A DNA stretch of 64,000 nucleotides. Source: Stichopus chloronotus. Its lineage: Eukaryota > Echinodermata > Holothuroidea > Aspidochirotida > Stichopodidae. The notes under the pieces were generated by a model, which was not told where the DNA came from, searched no databases, and saw only the letters and a list, made by a program, of their open reading frames with translations. The stretch is taken from NCBI GenBank assembly GCA_021234535.1, contig CM037838.1, positions 8,247,506 to 8,311,505 on the forward strand. The letters run 5' to 3'. Position 1 is the first letter of the stretch. Each line of letters starts with the position of its first letter. The translations under genes were made by a program, and so were the position numbers. Shown here piece by piece: positions 28,786 through 41,860 of the stretch.

Positions 28786-30000
28786 TGCATAGGTTCCTTT
28801 TCTAACGAAAATGACCAAAACGGATTATCTTCCATTAGAAAATAATTGTGATAATAAAGCTGAGAAATGTAGTTTTCTCCCTTGTGCTGAGGTAACTTAC
28901 TAATAAAGGGAAGACTTAAGGGATGTTGATGACCACGGGCGTGGGGGGGGGGGGGATGATCGCTGTCGTCCGTTTTCGTAAGATGATGGAGCAAAAATAA
29001 GTTTACCCCCCACTTTTCTTCACTACTAAAGGGAGATTTAACTGTGATCCCCACATCTGATTATGAGGGAGTGTATCTAAAGCCCATCAGGGGTTAGGAA
29101 TTTGTAATTACTCGCACATCACCATTTCCAGAAAACAAAGTACCTGGGACTCAGATGGGTATAACTCTGCTGACATATGGCCGTGGGACACAGATGCGCA
29201 ACCCCATGGAGTCCAGGGTAACTGGAACCCAGATTGTCCCACATATGGGACCCAGCTGTCGTTTGCATCTTGGAGCCCATCTGGGCAATGTTGCTTAGGC
29301 CTATGATGTGTGATAGAATACATGCTTGGGCAATCTGTACCATCATTCTCAATAAAAAAAATGTTTGGGTAGTATTTTTTCTTGCATGGTACGAAAGACA
29401 AGCAAAAGGAAGGATTGCTGTGTGCATAAGCAATCTACTGGGAACTTGCTTGTGTAAGTAGATGATGGATTGAAAAGGTAAGTTGAGTTAAATGGGTATG
29501 CATTCAAAAGTACTGAGGTACTGCAATAAAGTTAATGTGGATCACAACCCATTAATTATTTACCAACAACAACAACAACGATATTTGAATGAAACCTATA
29601 GACACATGTCAGATGCGTAAAACTGATCCTACAATTTGTACACTAAGCCTGAGGCTTCGGGTTCATGGAAAACTAAAACCTGGAAAAGTAAGACCTAAGA
29701 CCTGGAAAACTACTAAACCTATAAAATCATTATCAAAAACCAGAATAAAATCCTTTGCGCATAGACAAGTAAAGTTTTCCAGTTTTCTTCTTTAGATTTT
29801 GGTGAAAAAAAAACAAGGAGCTTTCCTTCCCAAGTCTTGAAAACCAAGACCCCCTATGAAATATACAATAACAAAGAGTTTTCCTAAATTTTATCTCATA
29901 TAAATATTTCTCTCATCACAATGCCCTACACCTACAACCATATCCAAAGCATACCCAAAGCATGAAAACCATATCCAAAATTTAAAAAGCACTAAATTTC
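28786..30000. other. Intergenic, low complexity
   Basis: No gene recognised. It contains a G run at 28946-28957, (CAA)n near 29565-29578, and a stretch around 29660-29720 that repeats ACCTGGAAAA/AAGACC motifs. The open frame there reads as Lys/Thr-rich repeat translation rather than a protein. Confidence 0.5.
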
Positions 30001-30349
30001 TAAGTTTGTATGTTGCGCGTAATTTATTTCTGTGGTTGTGCGTACACACCTAACTAGCGCCTTTATCATTATCCCATTGCGTGTCATAGTATCCTTGTAG
30101 TCGCAGTATCTGCTGTTTCTGCCTGGCTCTTAATGGCTGCTAACTTCAGGGATGTGTTTTCTGCACACGTACGCGCAGACGACATATGTGTACTATGCAC
30201 TAGAGTACAACTACAACTAACTCTCGGGACAACAGCAGGATTTGATACCACTCATGTGAGTTACGTTTTACGTCGGTTGCTAAAAAATAAAGAGACGTTG
30301 AAGCCAGCATTCTAAATCAGTCATCGGACCGGACATTTCAAGTATTTAG
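30000..30349 (+). promoter_or_regulatory. Candidate promoter and untranslated first exon of a plus-strand gene
   Basis: The stretch is richer in CpG than its surroundings (GCGCGT, TACGCGCAGACGAC, TTTTACGTCGG). It ends at a consensus donor, TATTTAG|GTAAGTGTT, with GT at 30350-30351. The next unpaired plus-strand acceptor I can place is FOXRED1's at 43873-43874, which would make a 13.5 kb leader intron. An ATG at 30133 in good context opens a 60-codon frame that closes before the donor, so it would be an upstream ORF. It could instead serve another transcript. Confidence 0.35.
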
Positions 30350-30624
30350 GTAAGTGTTGAATACATTTTGACCGTAGGCTAAATTAAGTTTTGTTAAGCC
30401 CACCGCAGTGATAGCTACGTTTCCAACAATAACCAGTTATAGAGCACACCACTCATAGGCTTAACTTTGGCCAGAGTATGGTGCTAACTTTGGCAAGTAA
30501 AGCACTAACCAGGCACTTAACATCATGTTGGCCCTGTTACTGTTAGTGTAAGACAGCACCTGTACTAGCAAATGTTAAAGATTTCACTTTGCAGTACTTC
30601 ACAAAGTCTAGGCCTTTGTAAGCG

Positions 30625-30850
30625 CTAAGGCGCGGGATTGAATCCCACATGTCTCCTGAATATGGCACAAAGGTAAATGTTACTGTGGGAAAGTCCTGCA
30701 CACTTTTCCACAGTTGATGTCGTAGCTAGCCTTCAAAATAATAAATACAAGCAATCAATTGCAATAGAATCTTTAGCAAGTAACTACTTCCTCCTTGATT
30801 TTGAAAATCCTGCCCAATTTTTTTAATTAGAAATTAGAGAGGGAGGCTCA
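30625..30850. repeat. Dispersed repeat copy B, SINE-like
   Basis: Partner of 19955-20180. This copy has a clearer B-box-like GGGATTGAATCCC after TAAGCGCTAAGGCGC, then ACATGTCTCCTGAAT, GTAGCTAGCC, AATAAATAC, TTTAGCAAG and CTTGATTTTGAAAATCC. A tRNA-derived SINE head is plausible. Confidence 0.6.
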
Positions 30851-31159
30851 ACTTTAGACTTAGACTAGAGTCTGTGACCACACGCACACAAATAGACAAC
30901 GATAGGCTATGCCAGAATGAGCACTTGCACTAGCAATATAGGCTTAGCGTATATTGGAGGGTTAGCATATACCTTACAGGGTTAGCGGTTCAGACCTTGT
31001 CCCAGATTGTTTTTTCTTGATTGCAGTTTAGAAGTAGCAGTTGCAGAAAACCCTTTCATGCCGAAGCTATGCAAGGAAACTGTAAATTATGTATCTAGGC
31101 CCTATGCCAGGTATATAAATTTACTGTAATACACAGACTACAAGAATGATATTGTTTTT

Positions 31160-31960
31160 GGTACAGGTCAAAGTTCACTTGGGGTCACTCGTCACCAGAT
31201 GTCAAATGGTGAAACCTTAGGAACTGCTTGTTTGCACAAAATCTCAAGAAGGGTAACTTGTAAGGGTTTCATTCATATGATCTATGCACCCTACTGAGTA
31301 CTGTAGATGATTCCTCTTTATTTTGGTGGAGATCAGAGGTGATTTGAGGTCACCAGAGTTTAAAGTCTGAAATGTTTTCATGCAAGATACCTTAAGAAGT
31401 ATGGTGCAATGATGAAAAATTGCAGTCTAGAAGCATCAATAGTTTTTATCTCTGTCATTGTTAGGAGAGTCAAAGGTCATTTGAAGTCAGTAGTTCTAGT
31501 CATAGTTTGAAAGCATGGTAGGCATGTTATCTAAAGAAGAGAATGTTGCTGGAACTTCAAATTCTGTGAGTGAATTGTTCTCGTGAACAGGAGAAACCTA
31601 TGGTTTTTAAGTAGGTCAAAGGTCATTTGAGTTAACTACAGGTGAAAGTCTGAATACCTTTTAGTGTTATGCAAGATTTCTCAAGAAGTGAATGTTGCTG
31701 GAACGTCAAACTGATATCATTGGCAGCTATCAATGATTAGATTTAATCTCAATCATTTCGTCAGAGGTCACTTAAAGTCAGCAGAGTTCATAGTTTGAAA
31801 ATCTTGTGAACATGGTACTGTACAGTGTCCGAGGAAGAGACAATTATCAGAACTTACAACTCGGCGTGTTTGTTTTTTTGCATACATGATTACATAATCC
31901 CTATTGCTTGTTAGTTCAAGGTCAAATGATCTTTGTAAGAATTGTCCTCTCTGCATTTCA
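31160..31960 (+). repeat. Degenerate tandem array of GGTCA-type units
   Basis: Units of about 120-180 bp repeat the order TCAAGAAG.GTAACTT / TGATCTAT / GGTGGAGATCAGAGGTGATTTGAGGTCA(C) / AAAGTCTGAAATG. Recognisable AGGTCA(T/C)TTGA(A/G)GTCA starts occur near 31164, 31331, 31467, 31617 and 31764. Related single units occur elsewhere in the window. Confidence 0.7.
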
Positions 31961-34050
31961 GTATGCCGGAGAGTATCTTCATGGATATTAGTGCCAAAGA
32001 ATCACAAAGTCCATTGACATTCAGGGTTTCATCTTTTGGGCTTAGCTTCAGAATAGTACAGTACTGTACATCCAAAGTGATATGTGACCATTAAAATTAA
32101 TTGGAATCAATACGTTTGGACTTGTACTGGTAGGTACTGTACTTAACAATTAAATTCCGAACATCCTCAAATTAAATCCACAGCAAAATGGGTTTGAACT
32201 GCCAGACACTTGCTGCTTGTTGGACAGTCACTGCCTGCACTCGGCAGGTATTAAACATAACAGTTCATTAACTGTCTGGTGAGTGCTAGTCATCAGTTCT
32301 CCCTTAAGTTTCAACCTTAGACATGAATGACGCTTAGCAAGAAACCCAACGAGAGCATTTAGCTTAAGTACCAGCAGCAAAAATTAGGCAATCAATCATA
32401 CAACAGCTTAAGTACCACCAGCTAGAATGAGGCAATCTACCATACAACATGTGTATGATGCAGGAATTATAAAATGTTTGTTCCTCCTCTTCATGCACAA
32501 AACCTCTTAAAAAATTATTCACAGAGGAGATTTCCTAACTTACTTTGAACACTGCATTGTGCAGTGAGCCTAATTGATGTCTATTATTAGAAAATGAATT
32601 GATATTATTCAGAACTTTGCATTATTTAATGAACCTGAACTATTTATAGATAAGGTTTTGTACTGATCGCCCAAGATTGTTGGTTGATGCTTATAAGCCA
32701 TTTTTATCACATTGATAGTTTGTGTTCAGAGGATAAACTTGGATCACTTGAATCAATGGAAAATGGCCTGGATTACATCAACAGTACACCATGCAGTAAA
32801 ATATAAGTTAAAAAAAAAAACCTGAGATGATTGCAGCAAAATACCGACCCTGCACTCTGTCAAAATGAAATAAATTCATTGAAAGCTAAAACAAAATAGT
32901 ATGTTTGACTGATTGGACACATAATCGAATCTCAATGGATGAGCCGTTTGACCTGTTTTCCCGAACTCATGCTGTTGCCACATGTATGCTATCAGGTGGT
33001 TTGCATAAAGGTCATGCAAATGTCAGCAGAAAATTACAACTGAGAATGATGCGTCCAGAAAGAGTTCAATTTTGACCAAAAAAATATTGAAACATTATTA
33101 GTTTGATAAGTTAGTTTCTTCTGTAACCCTTCTCAGCAAACAAATTTGTGTGAGAAGTTTTTTTTTTTTTTTAAATTTTTTGTTTTGTAATTTTTGTGAG
33201 GTAAAAAATACATACTTGGCCTGTCATTCAGTAGCTGTGGGTTTTGGACTTTCTTTTTATTTAAACTTCTTCAAATTTTAAAGGTTGGGCTTCTACTTAC
33301 AGCACTCCATGTAGCTCTGTTGTAGCCTTTTACAGGGTATAGACTTCTTCATATCTAATCACTTGAACAGTATCTTAGCTAACACTGCCTTTAGGGCAAA
33401 TACTTAACAATTTTAGGGAACTGTATAGCCTTCACTCATTGTCCATTCATGTATAGTTCAGAGTGCTGGTCCTCCCTCTCTTCCAAATGGGTTGGCCAAG
33501 GAGGTCACCAAGTTAGCTATCAGCGAGTTGGTGTCAGCTCTGAGAAACACCTAGCCCAGCTACTGTACTGAATTAATGAGATTATTAATTGTACTTGCAA
33601 ATTACAAAGGAAGCAACTGCTTGTTGTCTACTAAACTTAGTTTAGCAGATTGGTAGTGCCACACTCACGTGACTCATGTTATAATGTAGCAAGTGCTCTA
33701 AATGAATGCTTCAATTGGCAGCCCAGCCATATTTACAAGGAGCTCAGTAAAGTAAACCTTAACAGCCAGAGAAGCTGGTAGCTGATTCTCACATTTCTGT
33801 GGCTTTCATGCTTGGACGATTTGTAATGGCATAGAGTCAACTTACTTTAGTTTTAATATCTTTATCAGTAGAGTATCAAACCTAGACTCATTATTCTTGT
33901 CATGAGCAGATATAGCCCAGTTTTTCTTGATGCAGGAGCCCAGGAGGTGATATAGATAATATCCTGAATAGATTTTCAAGAGAAATGAGAAATGACAGTT
34001 TTTGTACATTATTTATCATTTCTCTCCAAGGCTTGTATCTAAAAGCATCA
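31961..34050. other. Intergenic or leader intron, no gene seen
   Basis: AT-rich, with a T run at 33161-33174. The only structure noted is a 44-bp direct duplication at 32361-32448, listed separately. Confidence 0.5.
32361..32448. repeat. 44-bp tandem duplication
   Basis: Two adjacent 44-base units, 32361-32404 and 32405-32448, both start AGCTTAAGTACCA and end CATACAAC. They differ at a few internal positions. Confidence 0.85.
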
Positions 34051-34099
34051 TGTGGATACAGTATCTGTTCCATATGGGTATGCTTGTAACATCAGAATG

Positions 34100-34980
34100 T
34101 CACAAGCCAAGCAAGTGCTGGTTCTTATCATTTTGGTGAATATAGTTCCTTTGTAGCAAGCCATACTTTGTTTTCTTAATAGAGCATATGTTGTATGTAG
34201 CAATTGGTCCTTATACGATGTAGAAGTATCCAAATTAAAAGAAATCTTTTACCATAATGGTTATCCTAGTCAGATTTTGGATAACTGTGTAAAGAAATTC
34301 CTCAGTAAAAAGATCAGTCCAGGAATGCATAATCAAGATAAGGAGGATCATGATATTGATTACATGGTCACCGTTCTGTTTACAGGTCACCCATCACTAA
34401 ACTTTTAAAGATGTTTAACCAATCACCTTAGAAGTATCAATAAAAAATGCCATGTGGTTTTCAAAACTTTCAAAGTTGGTACCTACTTTTCCTTGAAAGA
34501 TAAGACTACTAAAACCCTTAAAGCTAATGCCATCTATTCTTTTGAAGGTTCTTGTAATAAGAACCAAACTTACATTGGTAAGACAAAAAGGCATCTGGCA
34601 ACCAGGATCAAGGAACATCTCTCAGGAAAATCAGCTTTCCATGAACACATCACTCAGTGCATAGACTGCCGAACAGCAAACAGCAATAACTTTACCATCA
34701 TATATACCGGAAATACAGATTTTGAACTCAAAATCAAAGGAAGCCTCGCATATCAAAAAACTTAAACCTGTTCTAAATAACCAACTGTTCCAACATGGAT
34801 CATCCTATACACTCAGCATTTTCTAAAACCTGCCAGACATTATATTTCTGATACTATTCATCTTATGTTATATTGTCTTGCTGCTTTTGTATATTTCACT
34901 TACCTGAGGAGGAAGATGTGATATCTTTGGAAATGTTTATATTAAACTATGACTTTCATTAACATTTTCGTGTTAATTTG
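34100..34980 (+). mobile_element. Decayed Penelope-like retroelement 3' part (RT end plus GIY-YIG)
   Basis: From about 34200 one frame encodes the end of a reverse transcriptase, including SKLKEIFYHNGYPSQ and DNCVKKFLSKK; the NGYP motif is typical of Penelope-like elements. A stop follows near 34400. A second frame at 34454-34765 encodes the linker VFKTFKVGTYFSLKD and a GIY-YIG nuclease core with TYIGKTKRHLATRIKEH. It then shifts frame near 34740, and the C-terminal tail runs to TAA 34824-34826. CCTGAGGAGGAAG at 34903 and the text to about 34980 look like the element 3' UTR. Stops and frameshifts make it non-functional. Which Penelope subgroup it belongs to is unclear. Confidence 0.8.
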
Positions 34981-37242
34981 CTCTTTCATCTGGTTCTTCA
35001 AATGTATAACTCTTCCTAAATTACATACTGTATGGTGAATAAGATCGCAAAACATGGATCAAAAGGTAGGAATTTATGGAAACTTTTACAGGGAAAATTT
35101 AAAAAAAAAAATCAAATTCGTTCTTGGGTTACAGTAATATTTCATGACTGGTACACACAAAATATTTTTTCTTTACCCTGGAGTGTAAGCAGGTCTCGTA
35201 TTTAACCTTTAGCCAAAGCTCATCATAAATAAAGAGGGTCTAAATTTCAGTGTCTGCTTTCTGTAGTGTTCTGCCTCCCTGTTCTGCTATTATATACAAC
35301 TGTCTAGCTGATGAAAACCGGTAAACTTTTATTAGCAAAATGGCCAGTGCTGTTCACGACCCCCTGGGTCCAGAGTTCAAACTTTTTTGACACCAGGATG
35401 CCATGCATTTATCCTCTATACATATTTCATTTCTTATCACTAGTTTTAATGCATGACTGTGTGGTGGTAGTGACTCTAACATGATGACATCCAATGCTTT
35501 GAATCACTGGTAGTCATATTTTGGTTTGTCTTGATGAAAGTGGTGTTTCTTGATATTAAAGAAACACCTTACAAACTTTAAGCATACCTTTATTTTGTAA
35601 TATTCACCATTTTCATTAAATTCTTTGACATTCAGTGAAATTCAGTGAAATTGTTTGACTTTTTTCTCACAGTTAAAACTCTGTCATTGAAAAGAGTTGC
35701 ATGTGCTTACAAGTTAACATGTACTTGGGTTCATATAATGAGTATTGGTCGAGCATACAGTACCTGTGGTACTCTCTTTGTATTGAATGAGACGGATCTC
35801 ATCCGAAGTCTTTACAGGGTTGCATGTGACACTCATGAAATTCTAGGATTGGCTGCTGTTTCAAGTGCTTCATTCAGGGGACAAGTGGAAAAATGAGAAT
35901 TTAAACTCATTTGATGATGTATTAGTATCAAGTATTGGCTGGTGAATTTGTTACATCATGTTTCCTGTTGAAAGGAGTTTGAAATATTGTCTTCGAGCCG
36001 TAATAGTACTCATAAACATACTATACAATACAATACACAGTACCCATAAACATACAATTCGTTTCTATTTGACACTATAACGTGGTGGAAGCAGCGTGCA
36101 TTTGAACCAGAGAATTATCGTGCCATTCTTTGAAATTCTCTATCTCCAATTTGTTCTGAGGTGTACAAATGGAGTTTTGTAGAATGCATTGGTAACATGT
36201 GACCATTGTCATGATTGCTATGATCTTGGTGGGCTGCTTGTCTAGATCTTTGAACACATACAATAAATTTATCTCAGTTGTACCCTTGAAATAAAGGTTA
36301 AGCAAACAAAGGATAAGATAGGGTGCATCATCTGTATCTGTAAAGTTTCCATGGTTGGACTTATGTTTATTTATGATGCAACTGTTAAGCAGAAATTTGT
36401 TTGTAAAATTGTCCCTGGAGTTTGATGCAAATTGTGGGTATTTTGTAATTATTTTTAATGTTTAATTTGAACAGTCAATACTCCAGAATGTGTTTTTCAT
36501 GTCACATGTAGGCCTGCAGTACTTTAAATATGCTTAGACTCGTTTGGCTGAAACAGTCTCACTTTATCATAAAAATCGTGCACTCTTTGAAACCTTTTTT
36601 TTTCTTTTTTCTTTTTTTTTTGCTGTTTTTGTTGCTGGTACTGATGGTGTACGTATGGGATTCTAGAATCTAGTGATGGGCTCTAAGCGAATGGTGTGTA
36701 ATTTCTCTAATTAAGATTTAATAACCTAAAAGAGTTGCAACCTCACAAGATTTAACTATAGCAGTAGAGGGTTTGGTTATACACAGTGGGCTTGTGTAGT
36801 GATATATTTGACATTTGCCGCTCCGTTCAGTGTTGTAAGTGCAGTGTAAATAGATGTAGTCATGACTAGCATATGAACATCAAACTTTCTCCTTTATTTC
36901 CAGTCTCCACATCAAACATACATTTGCAAATGGTTATAAGGCCTTCCCCTGCATTTTTTGACATTGAAAATACAAGTCATGGTTGAGTCAGGCTTCTCTT
37001 TGTAATCCTGAAAACATTTGAGAAAAGCCTTTAATTCCTCAAAATTACAAGGAACTGTTTACAACTTATTGAAAACAATATATTTATTTACAAAACTATA
37101 TGTGACTTAACAGTGTATACTGTAATTTTTCTACTTCTGGACAATGATCATTACTGTACAATGTTATCAGTACTGTGTGAGGCAAGGGTTGGACTAGATC
37201 TGACCAGCAGTGCGGCGGTGAAGTGAAGTGTACTAATCACCT
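34981..37242. other. Intergenic or leader intron, no gene seen
   Basis: Contains a T-rich block at 36596-36631 and a short duplication around CATAAACATAC near 36015-36055. Nothing coding is supported. Confidence 0.5.
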
Positions 37243-38070
37243 TTAAAGGAATTCTCCACCATGCTACTTACTGTATGTCTCTTAAAAAGATGCAAACATT
37301 ATTGTAGACAAGCCATCGTTCTCATTTTCCGAAAATATCTCAAAGAATTCGCAAAATGAATTATTTTAGTAAATATTCGAGGTACAAGCCTGTTGCTAGA
37401 AATCAGTCGGTTGTGACTTGAACATTGCCCTTGATTTTAAGCTCAAGCTGTGGGTTGCAGTACTGTTCTGATCTCTCATTTGCTGATAAAACCGTTCGTT
37501 TCACCAGGGAGGTGCATAGACGTACCTTTGAAAGCATTGTTCACTACCTAATTGTTTAAGGATTACTTGACTTAAATGACGTTGGTCTGTGAATGATATT
37601 GAACTGGTACCGACAAGTAAAGGATAGAAATACCTTTGAGCTAATTACGCAGCCTACCTTCGCTTGGTTTGGTGGGTCTCAAAGAATAGGAAGCAATTAA
37701 ATTTCATGTCCATTACAATAACAGCTCTGCTCTTTTCGGTGGGCTTAGTAGGTTAGTATCTTACAGGAATGTATCTTACTGAAAGTATCTTACTAAATGT
37801 AGACAGTCATAGGGTTTTAGTTATCTCTGAACGAAAGAGTTTGTGCATCCAAGACCTTGCCAGAAACAGGAAGAGTGCAAAAAATGGAAAACGGTTTTTG
37901 TTGGTTCTATGTCACACTATTTTCAGACTTCTTGCTGAAGCCCAACTTTCAAAGCGTTATTTCACATCTAAGGAAGCTTCCTCTGGTAAAATAGTTATGT
38001 TTAACTGATAGAACGGTAAAAAATCTCATATATTATGTGAAGTTTTCTTGTTGGTGAAGAATTCCTTTAA
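37243..38070. mobile_element. TTAA-flanked non-autonomous DNA transposon, 820 bp
   Basis: The left end is TTAA (37243-37246) then AGGAATTCTCCACCA. The right end is TGGTGAAGAATTCCT then TTAA (38067-38070), so the element is 37247-38066. The terminal inverted repeats are about 15 bp with one mismatch. A TTAA target duplication is characteristic of piggyBac and Kolobok families. No transposase is recognisable inside; the frame at 37769-38008 has no similarity I know. Confidence 0.75.
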
Positions 38071-41000
38071 CAGAACTTCTGCAACACCTTACATGATCTC
38101 AGTAACGTCAAGACTGACTTAAGCTTTGAACATACTTTTTCCAATCATGAGACTGTTTGGTTGCATACAAATGCTCTGAACATAGATACATTAAAGGACA
38201 GGTAGATAGTAATTAAATTATGTTCATTATTAGTTTAAGAAATTAAGTAATGTTCTCACATACTTGGAAAGAATCCTCAACTCCTATTGGCCCATTTCAG
38301 TCAGGTGACCAGTTGGTTATCCGCCCAATAAACCACGAGGATAAACCACGGTCAGTCACCAATGGATGAATACAATAAAACCGTAGATCGACAGTGTTTT
38401 GCAATGCTTACACGGTACACAAAACAATGGCTAATAGTAATGAAGATGCGAATTAAAGTTTCCAGACCTTGTTAGACCAAAGTTATGGTCTGGCCTGCAC
38501 TACTGAAAAAGTGAAATAGACCTAAACCTATAGCACGTAAACATGAATTGTAAATCAATATACGTCACAAAAAGACAGTTATAATGTCAGTTCGATTGCC
38601 TACAGGAATTCGCTTTTCTTTTCGGTCAATTCTAGGGAGTTCTAAGTCCAAAAACAATTCCTTATGCAATTAAATGGTAAAGAGGACTCACGACTGCAAT
38701 CCAGTGCCATCTTGCACTCCATACAATGGCCAGATTGATATTCTTAAGAACAGAGAATTCCAAAGTACAAACATTATTGATAGGTCTAGGCCTTTTGCTG
38801 AAAAAAATTCAACAGGAAGGGCCTTATCATGAGTTATCCCAAAACCAGCCATAAAGTGATCTTACAACTATGTTTGATGCTAGCGTTTTGGCCATGTGCA
38901 ATCCTCCTTCTTTGTTGAACCTTAGGTTAGGCCTAGGCCTAACTTTAGTTCCAAAATTTGGCATCAAAACCCTCACAGTCGAAGGCAAGTTAGGGTTTGC
39001 ACACAGCAAGTTTTCCAGTTAGCCTACTGCTGCTGTTAGGGCTGAGAGTAAGACATCAAACATGTCCAAGCTTTTCTCGAAATGTCTATTCAATAAATTT
39101 GTAACTGTCTTTATCCAAAATCAGTCTGGTCAGTGGGCAAATTCCACAAAGCAAGTTCCTGTACAACGCTCTTTAACCGTAAGCACTCTGAGCTCCATAG
39201 ACACTGCACAGTGACTACAGTGTACACTGAACCAGAGCATGTTCACATTAATATGTAAGTGCAAACTAACTAAAGCAGGCATTGTTGCTAGATGTCAATT
39301 GTTACTGTTTTTGTTTAAGTGTTAGTTTCATATCAGGCATGAACATTGTTGATATGTTATGAATCTTATTTACCTTCCCTCTGGGTTCCTTCTCAACAAA
39401 AATGTGGTTATTTTAGAACTAAATTTTCTTTGGTTTTCGTCTTTTTTATCAAAATTTCGTTTTTTTACATGTATTGGTTTATCAACTTTCGACCTGTGTA
39501 TTAACTACAGGATAATACACCAGGATGCATGCACAAGGCGCAACCCGAATGTATCACTTGCATTGACCCCCTAACATGCATTATCCCACAGGTAATACAT
39601 GGTCCAGCGTTGATTAACCTTTACTTAAATAGCTAGATAGATAAATAGCTAAATGACTAGATTAATTAAATAGCTAGGCTCTTGATATTGTGTGACTTAT
39701 ACCAAATGTCTATCAAATGATAGTTTAATAATTATTACCATGTGCTGAAAAGCAGTTGAGATTTAAGTGTATTTACGCATGTACATTTGGATGGTACTGA
39801 ATTATCAGTCTTCAAATATTGACAAAATTAAGATAAGCTCATCACCATTATATATGTGTATCCATACATTTGCAGTATTTACTGTACAGTAATTCACCAA
39901 CCTCACCACAAAGCCATTCCATGAAGTTAAACACTATTGGCTCTAAACTTTGCATGCAATATATTATGCATGAAAAGATTCCTGATCATGCAATTTACAA
40001 TCTGTAGTTGTCATGCCCGTATGCACCACAAACTAGGCAGCACGGGAGCTTTACAATGTGTAGGTCTCTTTGTGTGTATATATATGGTGTGGTAATTAAG
40101 TGGTAATTCACTGGTTGACACAGTGCAACCAATACTAGTAGCCATTTTGTCAATGACTGCAAGCAATGTTATGCAGTAGTGCTGACTGTCAGCCTTACAC
40201 CTCATTACCTCATGTGTACCTTTTTTAGTTTATTTACCAATACACTCCTACCCGATGGTCCTGGATTTTCCCCCCACACTGCACCTCGTCTGCTCCATTT
40301 GTAAATGCTTGTAATTTTTCCAGATGGAAAGATAATAAACATAGCAGGTATTGAAAATTGATGTGACCCCCAAAAAGAAAGACTGTCTCAGACATAACAA
40401 CAGTGCATGTGCTGCAGTATTGTAAAGCTTATAGTTACAGCCATCTTGCAGAATGTATGCGCTGGAGGTACAAAGTAATTCTGTTAAAGCAATTATGTAT
40501 CGTCATCTACTACGATAAGTATGCATTTAGACATTAGCCGTCAGATGCTAACATCAAGGTCACTATCATGTTGTTTTTCATAATGTGAAGCAGTCTGCAG
40601 GTGTATTGACTACTTACAGCAGCTTTTACTCAGTTGAATCATTGCTGCAAGAATGTGGGGCAGGAAATTGTCAAAACTGGCGGGCAACTTGCGCATGAAA
40701 CCCTGTTGTACTGTGTGCATAGGTTGGGTGGGTTATGAAAATGTAATCTACATTTAAAACTGTAACACATGCACAGCGATCACTGGATAGGCTGTATGTT
40801 AGCAAAAGTTGGTCTCAGTGTGACATGTGATTTTCACCAAGTGGTATGCTATTGCTCTGCAACACAGCACTTATGAACATTGTTGTGACTGTGTATGTTA
40901 AAACAGTTTCCTCAATCAGTTGCAGTTTTAACCTTCAAGAAAAGTAGAATGTAGGTTTTTTTGCAGATTAGTAGATAAAATCACTTAATTCCACCATGCA

Positions 41001-41600
41001 TCATGCAGATGTATGAATGTGAGATTTCTGCCTTTCATTAGAAATCTAAAATTGAAGCTAGAAAATCAGTGTAAATGCCATTCCATTAATGGACGGAGAA
41101 ACCCGACTGAGCATCATGTATGGGGGGGGGTCTGAATGTCTCTTTAATCTGAACTGTAGATGTAGCAACATCTATGATGCCCTTAGTGGTGATACAAATG
41201 TTGTAATTCTTAGGTGAATCATCACAGTCCACATGTGGATACTGTTTTCACTTTACAGTACTGTATATCATCAAGACGGTTAGTAATGTGTAAGTACCCT
41301 TTCATGCCCAGTAGTGTAGCAGTTATGTATTTCGTGATTATGATCTTGCTGGCAGCTGTAACCCACTTTGGGTGAGGGGGTTATCACTGCAACGGTGCTG
41401 CCCAACCTGCTGGTACAAAGTGTACATTTGTGGGGTTCTTCATTCTGTTGTGTGTATCATCAGTGAGTGTAACTTGTGGAACGTAAGAATTTGTTAAAAC
41501 CGCTCATTGAATTGATACTGATCAATTTATGAGTACAGTACCAAAAAGTGTGAAAACCCCACAAGACAGTGTACATACAATAAGCATTATTAAATTGAGC
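38071..41600. other. Intergenic or leader intron, no gene seen
   Basis: No coding similarity. Small features are a perfect 16-bp palindrome TTAGGCCTAGGCCTAA at 38927-38942 and a low-complexity TAGCTAGATAGATAAATAGC stretch at 39629-39680. Confidence 0.5.
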
Positions 41601-41639
41601 TCAAACATCCAACAGTTAGCCTTACTGTGTGATATGAAA

Positions 41640-41860
41640 AATATCAAATCTTTTAATTATTTTATTGCTGGCTTGCACTGGTTGAGTGCATACTGTACAT
41701 GTGAAAAGTGTGTGGTCATGAATTTTCAAACATCAAATTGAATCACTGATAGTTGACTCGTTATAGTGTTCATTTGTGTGTGACACAGGGGGATCATTCT
41801 CTTAGTGCAACCGTTTCTCATTTGTATAGGAAACTTGACAGGGTTTAGAACCAAACAAAT
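41640..41860 (+). repeat. Dispersed repeat family R4, copy 1
   Basis: Shares ordered blocks with 47390-47600, 49580-49790 and 61515-61690: GGCTTG(C/T)ACTGG, GTGAAAAGTG, TGGTCATGAATTTTC, AAATTGAATCA, a TGACTCGTTAT block, TTTGTGTGTGACACA and GGGATCATTCTCTTAGT, then GAAACTTGACAGGGTTT. The class is unknown. Confidence 0.7.

Noticed and set aside
29589..29795. Lys/Thr-rich 68-codon frame
   Set aside because: Arises from repetition of ACCTGGAAAA/AAGACC phrases and has no conserved features.
38927..38942. 16-bp palindrome TTAGGCCTAGGCCTAA
   Set aside because: Perfect but short, made of a repeated AGGCCT core, with no flanking structure to suggest an element end or operator.
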